This document shows, piece by piece, positions 1-7,473 of a stretch of DNA of 64,000 nt. Numbering within the stretch: the first letter of the stretch is position 1; every line of letters begins with the position of its first letter. The stretch is from Armatimonadota bacterium (lineage in GTDB: Bacteria; Armatimonadota; UBA5829; DTJY01): positions 62,001-126,000 of the forward strand of contig JAGONM010000005.1 in NCBI GenBank assembly GCA_017993055.1. Reading direction: 5' to 3'. Both the position numbers and the translations under genes were made by a program. Under the pieces are notes generated by a model. That model made no database searches. It was not told where the DNA came from and saw only the letters and a list, made by a program, of their open reading frames with translations.

Positions 1-661
1 CGTCCGTGGGATTCGCGTTGTGCTCCCCTACCCTTCTCAGTAGCGACTTCTTCGCCAGGATCGCCGCCTTCTCCATCGTGCCGCCGATGCCGACTCCGAC
101 GATGATCGGCGGGCACGGGTTCGATCCGGCGGCCTTGACCGTCTCGACGACGAACCGCTTCACGCCCTCGACGCCGTCGGACGGCTTGAGCATCCGGACG
201 CCGCTCATGTTCTCGCTGCCGCCGCCCTTAGGCGCGACCGTGATCTTGAGCTTGTCACCCGGCACGATCTCCGTGTGGATGACGGCGGGCGTGTTGTCGC
301 CGGTGTTCTTCCGGTCGAGCGGGTGGCCGACGATTGACTTGCGCAGGTAGCCCTCGGTGTAGCCCTTCGCGACCCCGGCGTTGATCGCGTCGGTCAGCAG
401 GCCGCCGGTGATGTGGACCTCCTGCCCGAGTTCGACGAAAACGACCGCGAAGCCTGTGTCCTGGCACATCGGGACCTGCTTCTCGCGGGCGATATCGGCA
501 TTCTCGACGAGCTGTGCCAGTACCTCCCGGCCGACGGGCGACTCCTCGTTCGCGGCGCCGTCCTTCAGGGCCTGGAACACGTCGTCGCCGAGCGCATAGT
601 TGGCAGTCATGCACAACTCGGCGACGGCGTCGGTGATCGTGGAAGCGTGTATGTCTCTCAT
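1..661 (-). CDS. Fumarate hydratase class I, N-terminal (alpha) subunit, partial
   Basis: The reading frame starts at an ATG at 661 and runs off the left edge with no stop, so the C-terminus is missing. The visible ~220 residues match the alpha half of class I [4Fe-4S] fumarases and tartrate dehydratases, which interconvert fumarate and malate (or dehydrate tartrate). Two cysteine motifs that ligate the cluster in this family are present: CQDTG near residue 69 and NPCPP near residue 185. Conserved stretches GHPLDRKNTGDNTPA and GGGSENMS also fit. It lies downstream of malate dehydrogenase and an MBL-fold protein on the same strand. The MDH neighbour favours fumarase over tartrate dehydratase, but sequence alone does not separate them. 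The beta subunit should lie just outside the window. Confidence 0.85.
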   Translation of the reverse strand, partial: MRDIHASTITDAVAELCMTANYALGDDVFQALKDGAANEESPVGREVLAQLVENADIAREKQVPMCQDTGFAVVFVELGQEVHITGGLLTDAINAGVAKGYTEGYLRKSIVGHPLDRKNTGDNTPAVIHTEIVPGDKLKITVAPKGGGSENMSGVRMLKPSDGVEGVKRFVVETVKAAGSNPCPPIIVGVGIGGTMEKAAILAKKSLLRRVGEHNANPTD

Positions 662-726
662 GGCAGGCTGGCGGTCGGACGCGTCGGTCGCGTCGGACAG
701 ATCGGACCCCGGACCTTGCCGGACTT

Positions 727-1383
727 TCACAGAGCAGGCTTCAGGACGACTATCTCCGTCTCGGCGGGGAGCGTGTCCTTGGTCACCTCGATCTCGGAGA
801 CGCCCGGTACCCTGACATTCGGCTTTCCTCTCAGGAAATCATCCACGGGGCCGATGGTGAGGTTGACCTTCTCGTTCTTGAAGTGCATCGGGATGGCGAC
901 CCTCGGCTTCAGCATCTCGATAACCCGTGACGCCTGCTCCGGGCCGATGGTATAGTATCCGCCGACAGGGATCAGCAGCACGTCAACCTGCCCAATCTGC
1001 TCAACCTCCTGGGCCCTCAACTCATGTCCGAGGTCGCCGAGATGAGCGACCCTCACACCATCAACAGCGACCGTAAACATCATGTTCGGGCCGCGGATCG
1101 CACCCTTGTCCGGATCGTGAAAGGCGCTCACGCCGCTGATCGCGATACCCGCGATGGTCCTGTCGCCCGGAGTATTCACCACCTCGAATCTGCCCGGAAC
1201 TCCCTCGACGTAGCCATGATCGGAATGGTCGTGGGAGACCGTCACGATGTCCGGTTCGACATCGATGGAACGATGCATGATTCCTCCGCCGTACGCGCCG
1301 GACTGATACGGATCGGTGATGACCTTCGTCCCATCAGCCGCCTGCAGAAGAAAACTCGCGTGGCCAAGCCACTTGATCAGCAC
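727..1383 (-). CDS. UPF0173-type metallo-beta-lactamase-fold hydrolase
   Basis: A 218-residue cytoplasmic protein of about the usual family length, with the zinc-binding HDHSDH motif of the MBL fold near residue 51, an HLGDLGH metal-ligand stretch in mid-protein and a late PMHFKNEK motif typical of the UPF0173/YtkL group. These are predicted metal-dependent hydrolases with no agreed physiological substrate. The start is a GTG at 1383 with only a weak ribosome-binding site. It sits between malate dehydrogenase (64-nt gap) and the fumarase subunit (65-nt gap), all on the same strand, so it may be co-transcribed with them. The substrate cannot be inferred. Confidence 0.8.
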   Translation of the reverse strand: MLIKWLGHASFLLQAADGTKVITDPYQSGAYGGGIMHRSIDVEPDIVTVSHDHSDHGYVEGVPGRFEVVNTPGDRTIAGIAISGVSAFHDPDKGAIRGPNMMFTVAVDGVRVAHLGDLGHELRAQEVEQIGQVDVLLIPVGGYYTIGPEQASRVIEMLKPRVAIPMHFKNEKVNLTIGPVDDFLRGKPNVRVPGVSEIEVTKDTLPAETEIVVLKPAL

Positions 1384-1405
1384 TGTGCACCTACTCGATG
1401 AGACC

Positions 1406-1427
1406 TATGGGACGCATAGGAAGTATG
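1406..1427. repeat. Short intergenic repeat containing ATGGGAC
   Basis: The gap between the MDH and MBL genes holds a stretch with ATGGGAC, ATAGG and AAGTATG in order. The same three words in the same order, with small length changes, recur at 34241-34260. It looks like a copy of a degenerate dispersed repeat. Confidence 0.4.
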
Positions 1428-1447
1428 CGCGGCCCTGCCGCAACCGA

Positions 1448-2371
1448 TCACTGCACTTGAGCAATCGTCTGCTTCAGGACGCCGGCGGAGTTGATGAGCG
1501 CCGCCTTCTCGTCGTCCGAGAGGGCGATCTCGATCAGCTTCTCGACTCCGCGGCGCCCGACCACCGTCGGCACGCTGAAGCACACATCTGTTATACCCAT
1601 GTAGCCCTGTATCAAAGAAGAGACCGGAAGAACCGCCTTCTTGTCGAGGATGATGGCGTCGACAACCACCTTGATCGCCAGGCCGACTGCATATCCCGCG
1701 CCGCCCTTGAGGCGGATGACCTCGGCGCCACTCTTCCTGGTGAAATCGAAGATGCCCTTGACGGTCGCCTCGTCGTAGTTCGGGAAACTGCGGAGCGGCA
1801 CACCGTTGATCGCGGCACAGCTCCAGATCGGGACCATGCTGTCGCCGTGCTCGCCGAGGATCAGGGCGTCCACATCGGTGGGATCGACAGCGAAGTGCTC
1901 TCCGAGGAGCGATCGGAAGCGCGTTGTGTCGAGGACCGTGCCGAGGCCGATGACCTGCTTGGCCGGGACGACGCCTGACTGGACGGCGAGGTGCGTCAGG
2001 ATGTCTACCGGGTTGGAGACCACCAGCATAATCGCTCCATCAGCCAGCCTGACCTTCCTCACCTCGTCGAGGAGCGTCCTAAAGAGCGCGACGTTGCGGT
2101 TGATCAGGTCGAGGCGGCTCTCATCGGGCTTGCGTCGAAGGCCGGCTGTGATCACAACGACATCCGAGCCCTCGCAGGCCTCGTAGCCGCCGGAGTAGAT
2201 CTTCTGGGACGCTGCGACCGACGCGCCGTGCCTGAGATCGAGCGCCTCGCCTTCCGCCATGTCGCGGGCGACATCCACGATCGCCAGTTCCCTCGCCAGC
2301 CCCCCGATCTGCAGGGCATACGCCGCGTTCGATCCGACTCGCCCGCCGCCACCGATGATGCTGACCTTCAT
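1448..2371 (-). CDS. mdh: Malate dehydrogenase (LDH-like type)
   Basis: A 307-residue NAD-dependent 2-hydroxyacid dehydrogenase of the LDH/MDH superfamily. The N-terminal Rossmann motif is GGGGRVGSNAA. The substrate loop reads AGLRRKPDESR, with arginine at the position that is Arg102 in malate dehydrogenases and Gln in lactate dehydrogenases, so malate/oxaloacetate is the expected pair. The catalytic His lies in LGEHGDSMVP and the substrate Arg in DTTRFR. The start at 2371 has a GGGGAGG site 8 nt upstream. Co-orientation with the fumarase subunit supports a fumarate-malate-oxaloacetate segment of the TCA cycle. The rest of the loop resembles LDH, so a minor lactate activity is not excluded. 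Confidence 0.88.
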   Translation of the reverse strand: MKVSIIGGGGRVGSNAAYALQIGGLARELAIVDVARDMAEGEALDLRHGASVAASQKIYSGGYEACEGSDVVVITAGLRRKPDESRLDLINRNVALFRTLLDEVRKVRLADGAIMLVVSNPVDILTHLAVQSGVVPAKQVIGLGTVLDTTRFRSLLGEHFAVDPTDVDALILGEHGDSMVPIWSCAAINGVPLRSFPNYDEATVKGIFDFTRKSGAEVIRLKGGAGYAVGLAIKVVVDAIILDKKAVLPVSSLIQGYMGITDVCFSVPTVVGRRGVEKLIEIALSDDEKAALINSAGVLKQTIAQVQ

Positions 2372-2460
2372 ATCTCAAACCTCCCCGTGAACCGCCGTCC
2401 GCCGTAACGTACGCTATCCTTTTGATTCGGTTTCGAGCAGGCAAACTCCTCCGCGACCGA

Positions 2461-2489
2461 TTGACACAAGACGGGGGCGGGACTATGAT
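2461..2489 (+). promoter_or_regulatory. Sigma-70-type promoter for the FAH/M20 genes
   Basis: TTGACA at 2461-2466, a 17-nt spacer and TATGAT at 2484-2489. It lies between the divergent MDH gene and the FAH-family gene. It also settles the FAH start: an upstream in-frame ATG at 2422 precedes the promoter and so is not the translation start. Confidence 0.85.
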
Positions 2490-2520
2490 TGGGAGGATAT
2501 CATGCGACAAGGAGAGACAC

Positions 2521-3420
2521 ATGAAAGTCGTCCGCTACATCACCCCGGATTCACCGCAGGAGAGCATCGGCATCCTGCTCAACGAAAAGGTATTCGATTT
2601 CACTTCCGCCTACCAGGCCCTCGGAATGCTCGAGCGAGGAGTATGCGAGTGCCCGATGCACTCCACCATGGAACTGCTCGAGAAGGGTCTCTTCACGGTC
2701 GAGACCTTCGTAAGCGCGCTCGATTTCGCCCGCAAGCACGGCTTGGAGGACAGGTACACCGTCGCCAACTACAAGCTTCTCGCCCCGGTGAGGCGACCTT
2801 CGAAGATAATGGCGCTCGGGCGCAACTACATGGCGCATGCGCTGGAGAGCGGCTATCACATTCCGACCGAGCCGGTGTTTTTCAGCAAGGCGAACTCTTC
2901 CGTAATCGGCCCGGATGAACCGGTAGTCTACAAGAAGCTCCTCACACGCGTGGACCCCGAGGGCGAGTTGGCGGTCGTCATCGGCAGGGAAGGTGCGAAC
3001 ATCGCCGAGGAGGAAGCGCCGTCGTACGTCGCCGGCTACACAATAATGAATGACGTGACCGCGCGGGACATGCAGCGGGACGACCTGAAGCTATCGAGCC
3101 CGTGGGTGCGCTCGAAGGGCATCGACACGTTCGGGCCGATGGGCCCGTGGATCGTGCTGCCGGACGAGATCCGGGAGCCGATCGAACTCGACATCGAGAC
3201 GCGCGTGAACGGCGAGGTCCGTCAGAAGGACAACACCAGAAGCCTGATGTTCAAGGTCCCAAAGCTGATATCATACATCTCGAGCTTCCACACGCTCTTT
3301 CCCGGCGACGTGATCTCGACCGGGACACCGGAGGGCATGAACCCGGTACAGGTCGGCGACATCATGGAGGTCGAGATCGAGGGGATCGGGGTGCTCAGAA
3401 ACCCGGTGGTCGCGGAATAG
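2521..3420 (+). CDS. Fumarylacetoacetate hydrolase (FAH)-family protein
   Basis: A 299-residue cytoplasmic protein of the FAH superfamily, whose members hydrolyse or decarboxylate 2-keto or acylpyruvate-type acids in aromatic and sugar-acid catabolism. Family motifs seen: GRNYMAHALE (residues ~100), the acidic metal-binding EGELAVVIG (~145), NDVTARDMQ (~178) and STGTPEGMNPVQVGD near the C-terminus. The start at 2521 has AAGGAG 6 nt upstream and lies about 25 nt after the predicted transcription start. The next gene, an M20 peptidase, begins at the base after this stop codon, so the two are probably translationally coupled. The exact substrate is unknown. Confidence 0.87.
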   Translation: MKVVRYITPDSPQESIGILLNEKVFDFTSAYQALGMLERGVCECPMHSTMELLEKGLFTVETFVSALDFARKHGLEDRYTVANYKLLAPVRRPSKIMALGRNYMAHALESGYHIPTEPVFFSKANSSVIGPDEPVVYKKLLTRVDPEGELAVVIGREGANIAEEEAPSYVAGYTIMNDVTARDMQRDDLKLSSPWVRSKGIDTFGPMGPWIVLPDEIREPIELDIETRVNGEVRQKDNTRSLMFKVPKLISYISSFHTLFPGDVISTGTPEGMNPVQVGDIMEVEIEGIGVLRNPVVAE

Positions 3421-4536
3421 ATGCACGTTCCAATCGACAACTGCTATCTAACCAACCTGCTGACAAGGCTGGTGGACATACCGAGCGTGTACCCGCACGA
3501 GAAGGAAATCCTGCTCTTTCTGGAGGAGGAGTTGGCGCGGCTCGGTTTCGCGACGAAACGATATCCTGTGACGGAGGGCCGATGGAACATCCTCGCGAGC
3601 ATCGGCGACGGCAGCCCGATCCTCTGCCTGAACGCGCACTGCGACACCGTTCAGCCGACCGGTGACTCGATCCCGAAGGCGCGGATCGAGGGCGACACGC
3701 TGTACGGGCTCGGATCGATGGACGACAAGGCGTCGGTCACGGCGATGATCGGAGCGATGAAGGCGATCGCCGACTCGGGCACCAAGCTCGGCGGCACGCT
3801 CGACCTGCTGATCTCCGTTGACGAGGAGGGCGATGCGACGGGCGTCCGGACCGCGATCCCCCAGGGCTATCGGTGCGACATGGCGATAGTCGGCGAGGGA
3901 ACGGACCTGCGGATCGTCCCGACGCACTGCGGACTGGTGTTCCTCGAGGTCGTCACACACGGAAAGGCGACGCACGGTGCGCTTCCAATGGAGGGAATCA
4001 ACGCCATCGAGCAGATGTTCCGGCTCGTGACCGAACTCCGAGAGGCCGTGACCGACCATCAACCCCACCCCAAGGTGGGGCCGCCGACGCTCAACCTCGG
4101 CATACTCCGAGGCGGCGACCGGCCGAACCGCGTGCCGGACCGGTGCGAAGCGTCGTTGGACATCCGGCTCGTTCCGCCGATGACGGTCGAGTGGGTGCTG
4201 GGCCGTGTGCGGGAGGTTTTCGACCGGTGGGGCGACAAGGCTGAGTACAAGATCATCAAGCGGGGCGGAGCGCTCGATACACCACTCGATTCGCCCCTCA
4301 TACAGTCTATCCGCTCGGTGCTGGACCGCGTCGTCGGCAGGTCCGATGAAGAGACCGTCGGTTGGCGGGGATGGACCGAGGCCGAGGCGTTCCAGTCGGG
4401 CCTTGGGATCGACGCGGTGGTCTTCGGGCCGGGGGAACTGATACGCGCGCACTCGGCGAATGAATACGTCTCGCTGGAGAAGGTTCATCTGGCGGCGAGA
4501 TTGTATGCGGAAATTGCGCTGGAGTTGTTTCGATAG
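3421..4536 (+). CDS. M20-family metallopeptidase (ArgE/DapE/ACY1-like)
   Basis: A 371-residue di-zinc hydrolase of the M20 family, which remove N-acyl or C-terminal amino acids. Metal-binding and catalytic landmarks are visible: LNAHCDT (His ligand and nearby Asp), GSMDDKAS (bridging Asp), DEEG (catalytic Glu and ligand Glu), GEGTD and a late HSANEYV (His ligand). A dimerisation lid domain lies between GKATHGA and the C-terminus. The ATG follows the FAH stop with zero spacing. With alanine racemase next, a role in amino-acid or cell-wall peptide turnover is possible, but this is context inference. ArgE, DapE and generic carboxypeptidase activities cannot be separated here. Confidence 0.85.
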   Translation: MHVPIDNCYLTNLLTRLVDIPSVYPHEKEILLFLEEELARLGFATKRYPVTEGRWNILASIGDGSPILCLNAHCDTVQPTGDSIPKARIEGDTLYGLGSMDDKASVTAMIGAMKAIADSGTKLGGTLDLLISVDEEGDATGVRTAIPQGYRCDMAIVGEGTDLRIVPTHCGLVFLEVVTHGKATHGALPMEGINAIEQMFRLVTELREAVTDHQPHPKVGPPTLNLGILRGGDRPNRVPDRCEASLDIRLVPPMTVEWVLGRVREVFDRWGDKAEYKIIKRGGALDTPLDSPLIQSIRSVLDRVVGRSDEETVGWRGWTEAEAFQSGLGIDAVVFGPGELIRAHSANEYVSLEKVHLAARLYAEIALELFR

Positions 4537-4542
4537 GAAATC

Positions 4543-4566
4543 GAGTACGAGTAGGAGTAGGAGTGG
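4543..4566 (+). repeat. Tandem hexamer repeat over the alr translation start
   Basis: Four head-to-tail hexamers, GAGTAC, GAGTAG, GAGTAG and GAGTGG, fill the gap between the M20 stop and the alr gene. The last unit contains the GTG start and the middle units supply the GGAG-like ribosome-binding sequence, so a change in copy number would shift the Shine-Dalgarno spacing. Two GAGTAT units occur at 46103-46114. Confidence 0.7.
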
Positions 4567-5678
4567 TCAGGCCGACACACGCTGAGATCAACCTTAGTGC
4601 GATAGAGTTCAACCTCGCTCAGGTACGAGAGATCGTCGAGCCGGGCGTACGGATATGCCCGGCGGTGAAAGCCGACGCCTACGGGCACGGCGCGGTCCAA
4701 GTAAGCCGCCTCCTGGTCGAGGCCGGCGTCGAGATGCTCGGAGTCGCGTTCGTGGAAGAGGCGGTCGAACTCCGGGACGCGGGCATCGGCGTCCCGATCC
4801 TGCTCCTCCAGCCGGCATTCGCCGAGCAGATCCCGGAGATCGTGCGGCACGACCTGGCCCCTACGGTATGCGACATAGAGTTCGCCCGAGAACTCTCGCG
4901 ACGGGCCTCCGGGAAGCCGGTCAAGGTTCACCTCAAGGTAGACACCGGCATGGGACGGGTAGGTATTCAGCCGGAAGACACACCAGCGTTCGCCGCCGAA
5001 CTCGCAGGACTTCCCGGGGTCGAACTGGAGGGCATCTTCACGCATTTCCCGACCGCCGACGAGGAGGACCTCAGCTTCACGCATCAGCAGATATGGGAGT
5101 TCGCCAGGATCATCGAGGCGGTCCAGGCTGAAGGCGTCCACATACCGCTCAGACACGCTGCGAACAGCGCGGGGCTGCTGAACTGCCCGAACTCCTGCTT
5201 CAACATGGTCCGGCCGGGGATCATGCTCTACGGCCTCTACGACTCACCGTTCGTGTCGCGGGAGGTCGAGCTCCGGCAGGCCCTGACCCTCAAGTCGAGG
5301 ATCGCGTTCCTGAAGGAACTTCCGCCGGGCCGAACCGTCGGCTACGGGCGCACATATACCACCACCAGACGGACGATCGTGGCGACGATCCCGATCGGAT
5401 ACGCTGACGGGTACAACCGGCGACTCTCGAACCGGGGCCATGCACTGGTAAGAGGTGCACGAGTGCCGATCATCGGGCGAGTGTGCATGGACCAGATCAT
5501 GCTCGACGTTACCGACGTGCCGGGCGCATCGGTCGGCGATGAGGTCGTGCTCTACGGCAGGCAGGGCGACCAGGAGATCAGCATGGAGGAGACCGAGGAG
5601 ATCGTCGGGACTATCTCCTACGAGATCGTCTGCGCGATCAGCAGGCGGGTGCCGAGGGTATATGTCAGGACCGGATAG
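4563..5678 (+). CDS. alr: Alanine racemase
   Basis: A 371-residue PLP-dependent alanine racemase that supplies D-alanine for peptidoglycan. The PLP lysine lies in AVKADAYGHG (~residue 38). VDTGMGRVG is present. The catalytic tyrosine region is TVGYGRTY, followed by IGYADGYNR and GRVCMDQIMLDVT. Length is typical. The start is a GTG embedded in a tandem GAGTAG repeat that also provides the ribosome-binding site. It is the last gene of a FAH - M20 - alr series and converges on the Clp1-like gene, with only 3 nt between the stops and no terminator hairpin between them. Confidence 0.95.
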   Translation: MVRPTHAEINLSAIEFNLAQVREIVEPGVRICPAVKADAYGHGAVQVSRLLVEAGVEMLGVAFVEEAVELRDAGIGVPILLLQPAFAEQIPEIVRHDLAPTVCDIEFARELSRRASGKPVKVHLKVDTGMGRVGIQPEDTPAFAAELAGLPGVELEGIFTHFPTADEEDLSFTHQQIWEFARIIEAVQAEGVHIPLRHAANSAGLLNCPNSCFNMVRPGIMLYGLYDSPFVSREVELRQALTLKSRIAFLKELPPGRTVGYGRTYTTTRRTIVATIPIGYADGYNRRLSNRGHALVRGARVPIIGRVCMDQIMLDVTDVPGASVGDEVVLYGRQGDQEISMEETEEIVGTISYEIVCAISRRVPRVYVRTG

Positions 5679-5681
5679 CCG

Positions 5682-6842
5682 TTACACCTCGCCCGGTCGA
5701 AGGCGCGCGATCTCAGTCCCATCCGGCCGTAGTTTGAGCACCCCAAACCGGATTGCCTTCGCCAGATGCACCGACCTGAGCGGCGTCAGGATCGAAGCGA
5801 CACGCGTGCGGAAGTCGAGTTTCCGGATCACCCCGACAGCCAGCGTCTGCAGCCTGTCGTCAATCAGGCCGACCGCCAGGTTGACGTACCTGATCGCCGG
5901 TATGACGACAATCGCCGAAGTCGCGAAGTGCTGTTTCAGGTCCTCTAGTCCCCGCGCGTCGTAGCCGGAAGAGGCAACGAGGTAGACGCCGATCGGCCTC
6001 TCCGATGTGCCGCCTATGAACTCGCCGTGGGGTACCTCGGCTCGCAGGACGGTTGACGCGAACTTGAGGAACTTCGGCTCCATGGGGATGCCGGTCCGTA
6101 GGTACGTGCCGCTCGTAGCCACCGCATCGAGCGAAAACTCGACCGTGCGCGCCTCTCTGAAGTACTCCGCGAGCCTGACAGCGCGCCTCTGAGCCCTCAG
6201 CATCTGAGACTTAGGGTGCGCGTCCGAAGAGACATCGAGGCGGTGGACTTCGCAACCCGCCATCACGTCGAACAGGCGCAGGAAATGCTCGCACTCACTT
6301 GACCTCTGCAGGGCGACGACGTGCCTCGGGTGTAGGATCTCCAGCTTGTGCGTCTTGAGCTGACGAGCGACTAGACCCTTCACCAGGCCGGTAGTGTCCA
6401 CGATGACCTGGTCCGCCCCCAGTTCTCTCGCTCGGTCGGCCAGCATTCGAACTCCGGCGACAGCGGCGGTGACGTGCCCAACGGGCGAGGTTGAACCGAC
6501 GAAGTAGAGGCCTCGGGGACGCAGATCGCCCGGGCTGTGGACCGGGGACTCGAGCACGCTCACACCTATCGTGGTCGGCGGGCCGATCTCGGACTGACCC
6601 GTATCGGCATCCACTATAGCGGTCGAAATCCCGGCTTCGAATGAGGCGTTGGCGAGCACGGTGCAGAACGACGTCTTCCCGACGTCCACCGCCCCGACGA
6701 TGACGATCGTACCGGGCGACGCGAGCATCTCCTCGATATGCGGCGTCCATGCAACCGCCGGCTGCAGGGGCATGAGCGGAGCACCTCCACGAGCGTCCAG
6801 CAGGTATTTACCCACACGCGACTCGTATTCCTGCCGGTGCAC
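5682..6842 (-). CDS. Clp1/Grc3-like P-loop protein (putative polynucleotide 5'-hydroxyl kinase)
   Basis: A 386-residue protein with a Walker A GAVDVGKT at residues 50-57 and a following VDADTGQSEIGPPTTIG stretch. That stretch is diagnostic of the Clp1/Grc3/NOL9 family of RNA/DNA 5'-OH kinases, best known in eukaryotes and archaea. IVDTTGLVKG is a plausible Walker B/switch segment. The C-terminal half has no domain I can name but fits the family's C-terminal beta region. Possible roles are RNA end repair or rRNA processing; neither is shown. The start at 6842 is uncertain, since Met24 (6773) also fits before the conserved part. It is divergent from the 6908 gene and convergent with alr. Confidence 0.7.
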   Translation of the reverse strand: MHRQEYESRVGKYLLDARGGAPLMPLQPAVAWTPHIEEMLASPGTIVIVGAVDVGKTSFCTVLANASFEAGISTAIVDADTGQSEIGPPTTIGVSVLESPVHSPGDLRPRGLYFVGSTSPVGHVTAAVAGVRMLADRARELGADQVIVDTTGLVKGLVARQLKTHKLEILHPRHVVALQRSSECEHFLRLFDVMAGCEVHRLDVSSDAHPKSQMLRAQRRAVRLAEYFREARTVEFSLDAVATSGTYLRTGIPMEPKFLKFASTVLRAEVPHGEFIGGTSERPIGVYLVASSGYDARGLEDLKQHFATSAIVVIPAIRYVNLAVGLIDDRLQTLAVGVIRKLDFRTRVASILTPLRSVHLAKAIRFGVLKLRPDGTEIARLRPGEV

Positions 6843-6907
6843 GAACTGGAACCCGGCTAGGATCGTCCAAAGAGTGGGTCGAGCTATGGCAGTTGGAGGT
6901 GCACCGG

Positions 6908-7390
6908 ATGAAACGATCCTGGTGGTTGATTCTAAGCGTAGTCGCGGCGCTGGCAGGGACGTTCCTATACGTCAACTCATCCGATCAGCCGCAGTCCGAC
7001 GAAGAACAGATCAGAGCGCTGCTGGCGGTGGGCGAGTCCTCGATCGAACGGCGAAGCGTGAGGGATGCAATGGCGTGTGTGTCAGAGGACTACTCCGACG
7101 AGTCGGGGTTCAACCGGGATGCCCTGCGCCTGCAGTTGATCCAGGCGCTCCGCACGGCGGAGAGATACGATGTCTCGCTGCAGACGGAATCGTTGGCGGT
7201 ATCGGGGGATTCGGCGGAGGTAGAGACGGTGGTCGCGTTGCACGCGTATCAGGAAGGCAGGATGAGCATGGTATTCCACGGGCCTGTCCGAATCATGCTG
7301 AAGAAGGAGCCTGCCAGAAGATACCTGGTTCTCGCCTCGTCGGCGTGGAAGGTGGTTCGCATAACAGGGCTGCCGATGGGCCCCGAGTAG
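6908..7390 (+). CDS. Small membrane-anchored or secreted protein of unknown function
   Basis: A 160-residue protein beginning with a Lys/Arg-Trp-Trp start and one hydrophobic helix (residues ~4-21), which is a signal anchor or uncleaved signal peptide. The rest is soluble. The outer part (DEEQIRALL..., then alternating beta-like segments ending in WKVVRITG) resembles the SnoaL/NTF2-like pattern of a helical start followed by a curved sheet ending in WKV. That is a resemblance, not an assignment. The start at 6908 is chosen because GGAGGT lies 7 nt upstream. A strong hairpin follows the stop. It is divergent from the Clp1-like gene, with a shared 65-nt gap. Confidence 0.7.
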   Translation: MKRSWWLILSVVAALAGTFLYVNSSDQPQSDEEQIRALLAVGESSIERRSVRDAMACVSEDYSDESGFNRDALRLQLIQALRTAERYDVSLQTESLAVSGDSAEVETVVALHAYQEGRMSMVFHGPVRIMLKKEPARRYLVLASSAWKVVRITGLPMGPE

Positions 7391-7408
7391 TGACGGGCAG
7401 GAACAGAA

Positions 7409-7439
7409 GTTGGGGCGGGAGACGCACTCCCGCCCCAAC
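7409..7439. terminator. Bidirectional terminator-like hairpin
   Basis: A perfect 13-bp stem (7409-7421 with 7427-7439) around the 5-nt loop ACGCA, between the 3' ends of two convergent genes. No strong U tract follows on either strand, so termination strength is uncertain. Confidence 0.7.
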
Positions 7440-7473
7440 CGGACCTCAAACTCTCAGCGTTCAACTTCACGTT

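Noticed and set aside
2422-2520. Upstream in-frame start for the FAH-family gene
   Set aside because: It precedes the TTGACA/TATGAT promoter at 2461-2489 and lacks a ribosome-binding site; ATG 2521 has AAGGAG at the right distance.
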